Positions 5,537-5,540 of a stretch of DNA of 5,540 nt are shown here, one piece after another. The DNA comes from Caldilineales bacterium (GTDB lineage Bacteria > Chloroflexota > Anaerolineae > JAAEKA01), in NCBI GenBank assembly GCA_021463315.1, contig JAJTXO010000310.1, positions 1 to 5,540 of the forward strand, in the 5' to 3' direction. Both the position numbers and the translations under genes were made by a program. Within the stretch, counting starts at the first letter, position 1. Every line of letters starts with the position of its first letter. Under the pieces are notes generated by a model that saw only the letters and a program-made list of their open reading frames with translations, was not told the origin of the DNA and did not search any database.

Positions 5537-5540
5537 CGCA

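Overview
The window is high-GC bacterial DNA (judged by eye at roughly 60-65% GC), with genes packed at both ends and two structured non-coding stretches between them. On the left, two family-4 (GT-B fold) glycosyltransferase genes run leftward and overlap by 4 nt. On the right, a rightward housekeeping series reads yqeY - pgpH - ybeY - dgkA. This resembles the Firmicutes-type neighbourhood (yqeY ... phoH - pgpH - ybeY - dgkA ...), but phoH is not between yqeY and pgpH. A bacterium with c-di-AMP turnover and a Gram-positive-type small lipid kinase is implied. Together with the GC content this would fit Chloroflexota, or another high-GC lineage with a Firmicutes-like arrangement of these genes. 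That placement is inference and only low to moderate in confidence.

Layout: 1-482 (-) N-terminal part of a GT4 enzyme, cut by the window edge; 479-1624 (-) complete GT4 enzyme; 1625-1918 divergent intergenic region; 1919-2380 (+) YqeY; 2381-2527 intergenic region filled by an inverted-repeat element with an internal 38-nt tandem repeat; 2528-4711 (+) PgpH-type membrane HD phosphodiesterase; 4677-5171 (+) YbeY endoribonuclease; 5168-5536 (+) DgkA/UdpK lipid kinase.

The divergent region has two good sigma-70-type promoters, both with 17-nt spacers and extended -10 elements, facing away from each other. The leftward one is followed within about 50 nt by an intrinsic-terminator-like hairpin with eight U residues. 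Next comes a long hairpin of about 80 nt, and only then the glycosyltransferase start codon. This is the layout of an attenuated leader or of a short separate RNA, and it is the most interesting part of the window.

PgpH degrades c-di-AMP, YbeY matures and quality-controls rRNA, and DgkA phosphorylates undecaprenol or diacylglycerol. The last three genes overlap and are probably translationally coupled. The PgpH copy has one metal-ligand histidine replaced by glutamine (residue 580). I found no defence system, CRISPR array, tRNA, rRNA or transposase gene.
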